From Paramyrothecium sp. XJ0827 (taxonomy: Eukaryota; Ascomycota; Sordariomycetes; Hypocreales; Stachybotryaceae), in the NCBI GenBank assembly GCA_020881915.1, contig JAJFPB010000003.1:1984001-2048000 (forward strand): a stretch of DNA of 64,000 nt, given 5' to 3'. Made by a program: the position numbers and the translations under genes. The notes beneath the pieces were generated by a model. It had not been told where the DNA came from. It saw nothing but the letters and a program-made list of their open reading frames with translations, and did no database searches. Positions 33,857-43,697 of this stretch are shown here, piece by piece (positions within the stretch are counted from its first letter, which is position 1; every line of letters begins with the position of its first letter).

Positions 33857-35168
33857 TCAGGCGTAATCCACGGTCAGAGGAAAGCCTTTGTCGCGTTCAT
33901 TCCATGTCTCCTTTCCCACAACCATCTTTTGGCCTTTGCGTTGCCGTGTTCCTCTGTAAAGAACGTGCTTCCTCGAAATAATGCAGACCTGCTCAAGGTG
34001 CTGCAGTTCGGTTCCGATATGTCGCACGACTTCGAGGTACCATCTGTCAATCTCATCTTGGTCATGGCGATTCGGCACAATCCCTGGAAAAAGATCTGGA
34101 CGTGCTTCCCACATTGCGAGAATCTCGCTCTGGTAGAGCGTAAAAGCGAACCGTTCGAGCTGGGGGAGTCTTTTCAGGTCGCTTACAAGGGCGCCCGAGT
34201 GGCCCAGCTGAGACCAGTCAGCCAAGGTCTTGCCAAACCAGAGTTGGACTTACCACGACGAAGATGATGCTCCACTTGGAAAGTTGATTGCGATTTTCTT
34301 CAGAAAGCACAAGCCATTTGAGGCTGGGAAGCTGATCCAGCGTGCCGGCAATTATGGAAGATGGCGATTCTCCACCATACAGCCCGTTGGTGATGGTCAA
34401 CTGCAATCTTGTCAGTTCTGGGCGTCTCTTATGAAGAGGGCTTAGAAGACCCTCATGACCCCACGGCAAGGGATCGTTAAGGCTGGGGCGCTCTGAGCTC
34501 AAGCGGCTTGCGAACCACGTGACAATGGCTTGTACAACAGCTTTGTTTGCTCGTATCTTGAGCGTCTTCAGCCTCGTGTGCGCTGGCTTGTTGGCGTTGG
34601 ATGATAGCAACTGTACCATGCTCCGCATCTGTGGTGTGGTGAGAGGTCCCAAGAACAGCTCCAGGCATTCCAGATTCGGTAACGAGTCAAAGGCCCTGTA
34701 CAAGTTAGCAGGCAGTGCGACTCTTGCTGGCGTCTCGAGGCGTTTCTCCATAGCGCGTGCGAGGGGGGAACCGGTGTTGAGGTGGGGTCCCTCGTGGAGC
34801 AGCACAATTTTGGCCAGCCTGTTTGATGTATTGTTAGCAAGAGAGACCACCTTGAGCTTCGTTAAGCGGACTTACTTGACAAATTCCCAAGGCGTAGGTA
34901 AAGCCTCGGTGCTGGAGGGGTCGGGAGGCCCTGACCCTGGGTGGCAGGCCATGAGCCTACGAGAGAGGCGATCGCCAGGAGCTCGTAAAACCACCGAGGT
35001 AAATTGGCTCCTGAGAAGCAGCTTGCGAAAGAACTTCGATGTGCGAGTCAGGGAATGTGGTGGCGAGTTGCCGGCCAATTCCCAGATTCGCAGCCATATT
35101 TCGGGAGGAAGGACGGAGACTGCACCAGCCTGTGGCTGATCATCGAGCGGGTTTGACGATGTCTCCAT
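33857..35168 (-). CDS. F-box-like protein, probably leucine-rich
   Basis: 402 residues from three exons: 35168-34876, 34818-34254 and 34207-33857, all joining in frame. Near the N-terminus VLPPEIWLRIWELAG (about residues 18-32) is an F-box-like helix. The body has irregular leucine-rich stretches such as LPNLECLELFLGPLT, LTRLQLTITNGLYGG, LPSLKWLVLSEENR and LPQLERFAFTLYQ, typical of fungal F-box/LRR proteins that recruit targets to SCF ubiquitin ligases. The start METSSNPL is chosen; an ATG at 35318 would add 50 residues with no domain. The target is unknown. Confidence 0.78.
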
Positions 35169-36181
35169 GTGTGTTCGATGCGATGCTACGAGATGAAGGA
35201 GGATGACCAAGATTCGAACGCGAGAGTCGAGAGTCGAGAGTCGAGGGCCTGCAACAAGATGCACCGGTGCCTTGGGACCCTCACGAGCAGGCGTAGAGGT
35301 TTTGAGGCGGCAATACAACTTTGGGGGTGAGAGCCACTTGGCTCAAGGCGTTCGTACCAAAAGCGCTCAGCGGAGGATGCTTTTGAAGTGCTGTGATCGA
35401 AGAAAAGGTGGCAATACGATTTTGGGGATGAGAGCCACTCGGCTCAAGGCGTTCGGACCAAAAGCGCACACGCGGAGGATGCGTTTGAAGTGCTGTGATC
35501 GATGGAAAGGCGGCAATACAACTTGGGGACGAGAGCCACTAGGCTCAAGGTGTTCGGACCAAAAGCGCTCTCGCGAAGGATGCTTTTGAGGTGCTGCGAT
35601 CGAAGAAAAGGCGGCCTTGAGCGCAGAGTCTCGAGGTAAGAATTGATGGAGTAGGTGATGAAAGGAGGAAAAATCGTCTGCCACTGGCATGAGGACTGCT
35701 TCACCTTCACCTCCGTCCGACAGTCACCGCCAGCTGTCACGGCAAGGCGGCCACCACCACCGCCACCTAGTGTAACCTCCCACCTCGGCCTGCCTTCATT
35801 GTCCCTTGCTCTCCCGCCTCTCTGCATATTCATGCGCTAATGAGGCCCTGCTATTGTTCTCATCAGATCCTGAATGCCACATAGAATGGGCGCTCCCTCT
35901 CGGGCTCAACCCAGGACCAATCTCATTGACCAGTATTGGAGCTCTTTCATGCTCATATCAGGATGAACAATGAAAGAAAAAAAAGATTTCATGTCTCGTA
36001 TGCCACAGCCATCAACTGGAGACCCGGAAGAGGGAATTGCAAAGTTGGAACTGGGCCGGTGGGCATGTTCAAGGAAGGGTTTTGTCCGACTTTTCTGGCC
36101 TGACGGCACATTTTGCTCACAAAGGAATTCGGGGTGAGCCAGTCAGCCGAGGACAGATGAGCATGCTCCTTGATTGCCTTC
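35169..36181. other. Intergenic region with minisatellite
   Basis: About 1 kb between the F-box gene and the ELO-like gene. It contains the 101-102 bp tandem repeat at 35307-35615 and a GAGTCGAGA run at 35222-35245. Short frames through the repeat are not genes. Confidence 0.5.
35307..35615. repeat. 101-102 bp minisatellite, three copies plus a short partial
   Basis: CAATAC landmarks at 35311, 35412 and 35514 give periods of 101 and 102 bp. Copies differ by scattered substitutions and small indels. Each unit contains an inverted repeat GAGCC-N4-GGCTC, the shared word ACCAAAAGCGC, and a GTGCTGYGATCGA segment. The array ends with a fragment of a fourth unit. Confidence 0.92.
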
Positions 36182-36814
36182 CTATTTCTTCGCCTTCCCT
36201 AGCTCCTGCGCCCGTTGCCTCAATGTCAAATCTCGAATCCAGAGTACAAGGTAGGTTCCAAGCAGGCAAGAACTGACAATGTTGGGCCACAATTCATCCC
36301 CACGATCGATCTTCTGACGTATTGTCCACCATTCTTGAGCTATGCCTACCACCAGCTGCATTGCACCGGTGACTAGTAGGACCTGTCGCAGTCGGCCCAA
36401 ACCTCCGAAGAATGCATACATGAGAAAGTGGTGAAACGAATTCAGCGCCGCGAACGTCTTCCACCCGTCACTGTGATTCAGCACACGGACGAAAGTCAGA
36501 TATGGTGTTGTCAGATGGTGAAAGCCGAAATGCAAGTCAATCAATCCCCCTCCCGCCTGCACGCCAATCACATCGACATACTCATAGAACTTGGAGTAGT
36601 GGTAGAGCTTTCTCGCCAATTCTTCATGCGAGGGTTTGATGATGATGCAGAAAAGAAACAGAGATGCCGCCGAGTAAAGCCAGCTGTTGATTCCGGTGAA
36701 ACGACGAGCTGCTTCGAGTGGGCCATATCGAGAGACGTAAAGACGTATGATTAACCAGCAGCTGAGATAGAGGTTTGTCTGGAGTAGCATTCCAAGCCAT
36801 TCAATCAGTTCCAT
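36182..36814 (-). CDS. ELO-like integral membrane protein with altered histidine box
   Basis: 210-residue protein with about six hydrophobic spans and no introns. It resembles fatty-acid elongases (ELO/GNS1 family, endoplasmic-reticulum condensing enzymes for very-long-chain fatty acids). The likely histidine box is LHFGFHHLTT, followed by NSFHHFLMYAFFGG, matching the elongase order box, then N..(V)H..MY. In classical members the box is HXXHH; here an extra residue separates the first His from the HH pair (HFGFHH). The protein is shorter than usual elongases (270-350). It has a basic, KAKK-like C-terminus that could act in ER retention. It may be a divergent elongase or a relative with another function. 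Confidence 0.7.
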   Translation of the reverse strand: MELIEWLGMLLQTNLYLSCWLIIRLYVSRYGPLEAARRFTGINSWLYSAASLFLFCIIIKPSHEELARKLYHYSKFYEYVDVIGVQAGGGLIDLHFGFHHLTTPYLTFVRVLNHSDGWKTFAALNSFHHFLMYAFFGGLGRLRQVLLVTGAMQLVVGIAQEWWTIRQKIDRGDELWPNIVSSCLLGTYLVLWIRDLTLRQRAQELGKAKK

Positions 36815-37770
36815 GATGAGCTAAGTTACAGACAACACAGGTGGAAATGCGGGTGCAAGGTGACTGCTAAGTATATTGGTCTTGTATTTCATTTAGCAAT
36901 CGAGCATAGAGGCTTCCTTAAATAATTTAGATTGGGTGTTGTAATTGCATTTTCCTGGAAGTGACTCATTTTTGGCATGCCATATTCTTTTCGGCTTTTA
37001 TTGGGCATCCAATCACTCCGATCGGTGGTTGGACGTCTTGACATTAAGCCTGAGTCATAGTGGCGGTGACATTGAAACCACGACGACAAGAAAGATGTTA
37101 ACAATAGAGGATTAAGGGTATGTCAAAACGATCGATTAATGAGTTCCCACTTGCAGCTGATGAAGCTTTTGCGTGAGTATTTTGCCTTGGTATGAAACTG
37201 TACAGTCATGTTCAATCTTCATGAATAACCTCAATGTGAGCACAATGGCAACTTTTCTTTGAATTCAAGGGCATGCCACTGTATCTCGGTAATCAGATAC
37301 ACGAGTTCTTACAAGAGGCTCCCGTAGATGACTTGGGCGTTGCTGGGCTTCGTGCGCATCAATCTACTGGTTGGACATGACTCGCATGAGTATGTGGGTG
37401 ACGAGAAGAAAAGGAGAGGTTGCACCACTTTGCGGTTAGGCAATTTATCTAAGTTGCCTAGCAATTAAGTCATTTGTTTTTTCATCGGCATTAACACCGG
37501 AATGGTCAATTCATGCTTGGCTGCGGCCAGAAGGAGTAAAGGGGAAGTTTCAAGACAGTGCACGCATCGCAAGGTGCACCAATTCGGTATCAAGCGCCTC
37601 CTGGACCAATACGAAAGTTCTGCCCAATTCTGCGACGTCGTCGTCTGAACAATACGCTGTTACATCCGAAAATTCCCTTCCTGGCCATTCTAGCGACCCC
37701 CTCACCTGATTACTCGCGTCAAGTACTGACCATTCAGCTTTGTCCCGGCGTGACTTTCATTGCTTCTGCC
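36815..37770. other. Divergent intergenic region
   Basis: 956 bp between divergent genes. AT-rich left half; no gene or element recognised. Confidence 0.45.
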
Positions 37771-39609
37771 ATGTCGAACCAAGCCATGGCACCATCAGAA
37801 AGCAGGGCATCGAAATCATCAGGACGTCGCACACACATTCTTGACCTTCCTTATGATATTCTTCAGTTGATTGTCGGATGTTTCGAGGATCCCGATCTCA
37901 AGAGCCATGGGCAAATCAATTGGACTGCGTACGAGAACAGCCATCATCGCCCGACCAAAAACCAGTTGGCAAGCGAGCAGGCGATCCGGAGCATCCGCCT
38001 TGTCTGCCGCCAGTTTCACCATGTCGTATCGCGGCTGTTGTGTCCGGTGTTGTCCATAGATCTTGACCAAGAGTCATTGGATCGGGCCACGAGACTTTTG
38101 CGGAATCCCTTCATCTCAGAAGGCGTTCGGGGCGTTCAAGTCGGCCTAGATTATCGGCCAGCCGAGCTGGCCCATGACATCCAGCGTTTCGCGGACTGCC
38201 GGATGAACGACTTTAGGCGGATCTATTTTGTCTCGTCCTATGCGCACGAAGTGTTTGACGGGACTGATGATGAGAACGATGAAGCAGGGACTTGGACAAG
38301 GCATAGCCAGTGCACGAAAGAATACCCGCGCATGTGCAGCCTCTGGGAAGACGACATCAGCCCTGGTGCATCACGAAGACCGGATGAGGATGCGCACCCA
38401 TACCAACAGATATTGCGTCAAACCTTTGCCGAGTACAGACGAAAGCACGAGGAACAGCTTCGACTAATTGAGAGCGGGTCATTTGTGCGCACCATCGGAC
38501 TACTCATCGCCAAATTGGACATGCCAATTTACTTGAACTTCAGAGACGAGCGACGTGCCTTTGAAACACCATACAAACCCAATGACCGGCCCAGCTTGAT
38601 CCTCGACAAGTCCTTGCTGGCTCGTTCCATGGTCAAACCGCAGACGTGGGACACCATACAGAACCTGTCAAAAGGTGCACGCCTTGTGCCCGCGAGAGCC
38701 CTGAGTGACTTGCCCATCGCCATCTCCAAGGCTGGCGGAACGCTCTGCGGCGTGCAGATCAGCTGTTTCCCCGTTGTCAAAGACCATGACCTGCTCTGGT
38801 CCCACGAGCCCGGTGTTGCTTTGGATCAGCAGAAGGCCGACTTGAGGACAGCATTCGCCCGGTTGGAGACGTTCAGGTTTCAGTGTGCAAGAATGAACTC
38901 CCATGTTCATCCGCGCCACTCAACACCAGATGTTCGAAGCCACATTGACGGCTACCTCAATGCCGCCCTTGGAGGCCAGCATCTCAAAGACGTGGACATC
39001 GAGATGCGCGCTTTTGGCATCAGTCCAGTCAGACGATGCCGGTACCCCATCGGTCCGGGTCTGCAGGCCGGAGCGCGACCCGGAATGAGCGACGTCAGCC
39101 TCTGCGACGTGTCCATCACCCAGGCAGAGCTCGAGTCCTTCGCTCTCAGCCTCGGCCCGCACATGAGGAAGCTCTGCCTGCACGACGTGGAGCTACTGGA
39201 CGGAAGCTGGCAACGGCCGCTGGAACTCCTGCAGGACAAGCTCCTTGATCGCTGCTTGGAAGAGCGATGCTTGGTCTGGTTCAACTCCCTGAGCGGCGGG
39301 GAGTTTGGCAAGAGATTCAAGGCCGTGGACAGGTGGGAAGTGCTCTTCGGTCCTGACGACAACGGCCTCAATGCAGAGAATCCCGACACGGACGGCTCCG
39401 ATGAGGAGACGGACGAGGATGATGATAGGTACCTGGAAGTATGCGCCATGGTGAGAAGGGCGGAGGATTATGTGTCGGGCTCGGATAGGTCGATCGACGC
39501 ATCAACATCATCGCCTCCGCAATCCCCGTTCCTGCTGTCGCCAAGTAGTCAGGGAATGGCGATGGCGATGGCGATGGCCAGGCGTACGGTCCATACAAGT
39601 ACGGAGTGA
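37771..39609 (+). CDS. F-box-domain hypothetical protein
   Basis: 612-residue single-exon protein. Residues about 24-40 (ILDLPYDILQLIVGCFED) are an F-box-like helix, followed by IRLVCRQFHHVVSRLLCPVLSIDL, a typical F-box continuation in fungi. The rest has no recognised domain. The C-terminus has an acidic stretch (TDGSDEETDEDDDR) and a Met-Ala dipeptide run (GMAMAMAMAR) encoded by a GGCGAT repeat. The frame is open to an ATG at 37558 that would add 71 residues; MSNQAMAPSES at 37771 is preferred because the F-box lies close behind it. A role as an SCF adaptor is inferred. Confidence 0.78.
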   Translation: MSNQAMAPSESRASKSSGRRTHILDLPYDILQLIVGCFEDPDLKSHGQINWTAYENSHHRPTKNQLASEQAIRSIRLVCRQFHHVVSRLLCPVLSIDLDQESLDRATRLLRNPFISEGVRGVQVGLDYRPAELAHDIQRFADCRMNDFRRIYFVSSYAHEVFDGTDDENDEAGTWTRHSQCTKEYPRMCSLWEDDISPGASRRPDEDAHPYQQILRQTFAEYRRKHEEQLRLIESGSFVRTIGLLIAKLDMPIYLNFRDERRAFETPYKPNDRPSLILDKSLLARSMVKPQTWDTIQNLSKGARLVPARALSDLPIAISKAGGTLCGVQISCFPVVKDHDLLWSHEPGVALDQQKADLRTAFARLETFRFQCARMNSHVHPRHSTPDVRSHIDGYLNAALGGQHLKDVDIEMRAFGISPVRRCRYPIGPGLQAGARPGMSDVSLCDVSITQAELESFALSLGPHMRKLCLHDVELLDGSWQRPLELLQDKLLDRCLEERCLVWFNSLSGGEFGKRFKAVDRWEVLFGPDDNGLNAENPDTDGSDEETDEDDDRYLEVCAMVRRAEDYVSGSDRSIDASTSSPPQSPFLLSPSSQGMAMAMAMARRTVHTSTE

Positions 39610-39907
39610 ATCGTCTCTATTATCATCCATAAGTCGAATGTTTGCCCGCGCCCTCCGTGAGTAAATAAGCACTGTCGGTGCAACAGGCGCAACATGTAGA
39701 GACAAATTAATCATGTGGAGGTTCGGAACAGAAATAGTTGGTTTCGACAACCGAAAAGCAGCTCCTCACACCTACGTCAGTTAGCCTTGGACCGATATTT
39801 GTTGTATCATTAGTTAGAACAATGGCATTAATCACATATCTATACACTCATGTTTGTCGCTCTATAACACAATATCCAATACCCAGCTTCTTCCCGGTTC
39901 GTCAAGC

Positions 39908-40969
39908 TCATACAGACATCTCCATGGCAATCGTCTTGTGCGGGTTGTAGCCCTTGATGACAAAGTCCTCCGCCTTCCAGCCATCTATGCTGCCGCCCGT
40001 CTCGCGCGCGATGTCCAGCTCCGGGAACTCGCGCGGCTCCCGCTCCAGCTGGGTCTGGAGCGCGTCGACGTGGTTCAGGTATACGTGCGCATCGCCCATG
40101 ACGTGCGTGAGGCTGCCGGGGACGAGGTCGCAGACGTGCGCGAGCATGTGCGTCAGGAGCGCGTAGCTGGCAATGTTGAAGGGCACGCCGAGGCCCATGT
40201 CGCACGAGCGCTGGTAGAGCTGGCAGTGCAGGTGGCCCTTGGGCTTGACGTCGTCCGAGTCGGCGCCGGCCTGCCGCGGGAACGACACGTAGAACTGCGC
40301 AAACATGTGGCACGGGGGCAGGACCATCTGCGGCATGTCGCGCGGGTTCCAGGCGCTAAGGATGAGCCGGCGGTCGTAGGGGTTGGTGCGTAGCTTGTGG
40401 ATGATGTGAGCCAGCTGGTCAACACCCTGGCCGGTGTAATCGGTCTTGGCGTCGACGTATTCGGCGCCGAAGTGACGCCATTGGAACCCGTAAACGGGAC
40501 CAAGGTCGCCGACCTCACGGTGGGTGAGGCCAAGGTTGTCGAGGAACTCGCGCGAGCCGTTTCCGTCCCAGATCTTGACGCCTGCCTCGCTCAGAGCCAC
40601 AGACGACGTGTTGCCCTCGATGAACCACAGCAGCTCCGCAATCACCGCTCGGGTGAAGACGCGCTTGGTTGTGAGGAGGGGCAGGATCGGGGTGCCGTTC
40701 TTGTTGAGGCTGAACTTGAGGGGTCGGGGGGCGAATATCGAGAGGGTTCCGGTTCCTGTGCTATGGAGAGGTCAGCCGGTGCTCCAATCTCGCATCGTCT
40801 TAGTTCCACGGAGGATCGAGGGCTCCTGGATCAGATGCTGGCAGGCTTACCGGTCCAGTCGCTTCTCGCCCTGCTCTAGAATTTCGCGAACGAGGTCAAG
40901 GTACTGGTGCTCCTCGTGGGCGCGAGAGCCGTTTGCAGATCCATTCGGGACGCTCTCAGTGGCTGTCAT
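39908..40969 (-). CDS. CDC21: Thymidylate synthase
   Basis: Converts dUMP to dTMP with methylene-tetrahydrofolate. Two exons, 40969-40851 and 40760-39908, give 323 residues, normal for fungi. The intron splits the Arg codon of DRTGTGT, the phosphate-binding loop. Conserved motifs follow: [48 protein letters not shown] with the catalytic Cys, [20 protein letters not shown], and [14 protein letters not shown]. The C-terminal MEMSV closes the active site in the family. Nothing unusual. The long plus-strand frame at 39854-40393 is a shadow. Confidence 0.97.
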
Positions 40970-41840
40970 GGTGGCGGTTCGGTGGCAAAGAACAGGTAGG
41001 TGGGCAGTCCTGAACGTTTGTGACTCGGAAATGTTGGAGTTTCAATCGGCGGTGGGGGAGACGCGTCGGACGCGTTTAATGGAAAATGAAAATGACCCCG
41101 CCATGCGTCCTACCCACGGTGGCATACGGTGGTAGTCACACTGTAAAGGACCTTAGTGGTAGTGAGGCTGGTGGTGGCGGAACATTACTGCACCGCCCCG
41201 GCCCGCCAAAGGCCTTCTGGAACGGCAGAACACAACGACTGACCTCGGGCCCGATCTCAAGCCAATCCAGATCATCACTGACCTTGAACAACCATTCATG
41301 TGCTTTGAATGTCGCGATGCTTCTGAGTATGCGTGATTATAACTAAAACATCATTGCTTTCAAAACGCTGCTATGCCTTACCATGCTTCATCCTCGTGTA
41401 CGGTTGCATCAGACAGAGACAACCTGCCACCCATCCACGCAAGAACAATTCTACGAGCTGTGAAGAGGGACGAACCCAGAGATCCCTGTTGACTCACCAA
41501 GTACATATCAAGCCAGCGCAAGCTACAAATCCTCATCGTGTCGTACTGCTTGGCCCGGTTCTCTGACAACTCATCACGTCGATCCAAGAAGCATTGAGAG
41601 AGCTTGCCCAGAAGCAATCATCTAGTTGGTTCCTATTACCTCTACTACTAATAATAAAATAATACAGAAGACCATCCATATCGCAGATATGACAGTTTAA
41701 TCCTCTAACTAGGGTATAGAAATCCTCAAGAGATGTCGGTCCGGTGCCTCACATCCTCTTCCAAGTAGTACCAGCCTTTCTTCCAAATTTCCAGTAAATT
41801 AGGTCATAAAGTCGTTTCCTACGGTTGCTCAACAACCGCC
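40970..41840. other. Intergenic spacer
   Basis: 871 bp between thymidylate synthase promoter side and the 3' end of the repeat protein. No gene recognised; AT-rich near 41640-41720. Confidence 0.45.
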
Positions 41841-43697
41841 TCATCCCCAGTGAATGGGAGCCGCAGAGACAATCTTGGTATGCACAGCATACACTGTTCT
41901 CGTGTGCTCGGTGGGGGCCGTTCCGTTTCTCCAAGCATAAGCAGTCTTCCTATCCGCTCCGGCTGTCACGGTATGCACCGCTGTGACGTGGACAGTCTTT
42001 GTCTCTGCCTCCGCCGTAACGGTGTGTACGACGGTGACAGGGTGTTCGGCCGCCGGCTGCTCGACGCCACACTGAGCTGGCCTCTCCACGATGGACGTGT
42101 GCACCACGGTCACTGGCTTCTCGACGGGCTGGTGGACAATGGACGTGTGCACCACCGTCACAGGCTTCTCAACTGGCTGATGAACCACAGAGGTGACTGT
42201 CACTGGCGCGCCCGTTACTGTCACGGGTGCGGCTGCCACCGGCGCCGTCACGATCGAGGTGTGAATGACCGTGACGGGCTTCTCAACTGGTTCGTGAACA
42301 ATCGATGTGTGCACCACGGTCACTGGCTTCTCGACTGGCTGGTGAACCACAGAAGTGACCGTCACCGGTGCAGCGGCGACAGGCTCCTTGACGATTGAAG
42401 TATGAATGACCGTTACTGGTGCAGCGGCGACGGGCTCCTTGACGATTGAAGTGTGAATGACCGTGACCGGCTTCTCAACTGGTTGGTGAACAATCGACGT
42501 GTGCACCACCGTGACCGGCTTCTCAACAGGCTGGTGGACAACAGAGGTCACGGTCACTGGGGCACCCGTGACTGTCACCGGCGCGACGGCGACCGATTCC
42601 CGGACGATAGAAGTATGGATCACGGTCACAGGCTTCTCCACGTCCTTGTTGACGACAGAAGTGACGACCTTCTCCACGACAGATGTATGCACCACGGTGA
42701 CGGGCTTCTCAACTGGCTGCTGGACGACGGAGGTGTGGATGACGGTGACGGGCTTTTCAACCGGTTTCTCCACAACAGAAGTGTGGACAACAGTGACAAA
42801 CTTCTCGACTGGCTTCTCCACTACAGAGGTGTGGACCACAGTCACGGGCCGGTCGACAGTGGCTGTGTGGACGACAGTGACTGGCTTCTCGACTTCCTGG
42901 TGCACGACTGAAGTGTGGATGACCGTGACTGGTTTCTCGACTGGCTTCTCAACGACTGAAGTGTGGATGACAGTGACTGGCTTCTCAACCGGCTTCTCAA
43001 CGACAGAAGTATGCACAACCGTGACGGGTCTTTCCTTCTCGACCACTGAGGTGTGGATGACGGTGACCGGCTTCTCGACTGGCTTCTCCACGATCGAGGT
43101 GTGGATGACAGTGACTGGCTTCTCGACTTCCTGGTGCACGACTGAGGTGTGGATGACAGTGACGGGCTTCTCGACGGGCTTCTCCACAACAGAAGTGTGG
43201 ATGACCGTGACCTGCTTCTCCTCCACCTTGGTCTCGACCTGGTGCTTCACCTCGGTAATGGTGACATGCACAGTCTCTGCAGGTGCAGTGACGTGGACGG
43301 TCTCAGCCGGCGCAGTAACATGAACGGTCTCGGCGGGCGCGGTGACGTGGACCGTCTCGGCAGGCGCAGTAACATGGACCGTCTCGGCGGGCGCGGTGAC
43401 GTGGACCGTCTCGGCAGGCGCAGTAACATGGACCGTCTCGGCGGGTGCGGTAACGTGAACCGTCTCGGCGGGAGCAGTGACATGTACAGTCTCGTGGATG
43501 GTTTGCGGAGGTAGGGTGACGTGCGCTGTCTGAGTTACATGTATCGTCTCTGCAGGCACTGTGACATGGACAGTCTCTGTCTTGTGAACTGTGACCTCTT
43601 TGACAGCCTCTGGGGGCGGGTTCCTCCCTGCAAGAACGGGGGAGGCCACGGCCGGCCAGGCCAGGGCCGCCATCGCTGCGACCTTGTAGACGAACAT
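41841..43697 (-). CDS. Secreted V/T/H-rich repeat protein, probable cell-wall or surface protein
   Basis: 618 residues, no introns, almost wholly repetitive. The start MFVYKVAAMAALAWPAVA at 43697 gives a signal peptide; an upstream in-frame ATG at 43724 would bury it. After KTETVHVTVPAETIHV comes a block of eight near-identical 9-residue units ETVHVTAPA (about residues 65-140). Then a long array of units built on EKPVTVIHTSVV fills residues about 165-560. Only one cysteine is visible (QCGVE). The alternating Val/Thr pattern suggests extended beta strands. No transmembrane tail or clear GPI signal is seen at the C-terminus (AAPIHWG). A structural wall or hyphal-surface role is inferred from composition. 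Confidence 0.85.
   Translation of the reverse strand: MFVYKVAAMAALAWPAVASPVLAGRNPPPEAVKEVTVHKTETVHVTVPAETIHVTQTAHVTLPPQTIHETVHVTAPAETVHVTAPAETVHVTAPAETVHVTAPAETVHVTAPAETVHVTAPAETVHVTAPAETVHVTAPAETVHVTITEVKHQVETKVEEKQVTVIHTSVVEKPVEKPVTVIHTSVVHQEVEKPVTVIHTSIVEKPVEKPVTVIHTSVVEKERPVTVVHTSVVEKPVEKPVTVIHTSVVEKPVEKPVTVIHTSVVHQEVEKPVTVVHTATVDRPVTVVHTSVVEKPVEKFVTVVHTSVVEKPVEKPVTVIHTSVVQQPVEKPVTVVHTSVVEKVVTSVVNKDVEKPVTVIHTSIVRESVAVAPVTVTGAPVTVTSVVHQPVEKPVTVVHTSIVHQPVEKPVTVIHTSIVKEPVAAAPVTVIHTSIVKEPVAAAPVTVTSVVHQPVEKPVTVVHTSIVHEPVEKPVTVIHTSIVTAPVAAAPVTVTGAPVTVTSVVHQPVEKPVTVVHTSIVHQPVEKPVTVVHTSIVERPAQCGVEQPAAEHPVTVVHTVTAEAETKTVHVTAVHTVTAGADRKTAYAWRNGTAPTEHTRTVYAVHTKIVSAAPIHWG
41990..43250 (-). repeat. 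Coding tandem array built on EKPVTVIHTSVV
   Basis: Roughly thirty units of 12-16 residues alternate between endings EKPVEKP, HQPVEKP, HQEVEKP and KEPVAAAP. The reverse strand is also open across 42499-43323, because the recurring codons give no stop there; that frame is not a gene. Confidence 0.85.
43269..43493 (-). repeat. 27-bp coding repeat with 54-bp higher order
   Basis: Units of 27 bp encode ETVHVTAPA. In the centre, two versions alternate (one with GGCAGGCGCAGTAACATGG, one with GGCGGGCGCGGTGACGTGG on the plus strand), making a 54-bp higher-order unit. This suggests recent duplication of unit pairs. Confidence 0.9.

Noticed and set aside
42499..43323. 274-codon plus-strand frame with repeats
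   Set aside because: Open only because the repeat codons on the minus strand yield no stops; the minus-strand frame has the signal peptide and full length.
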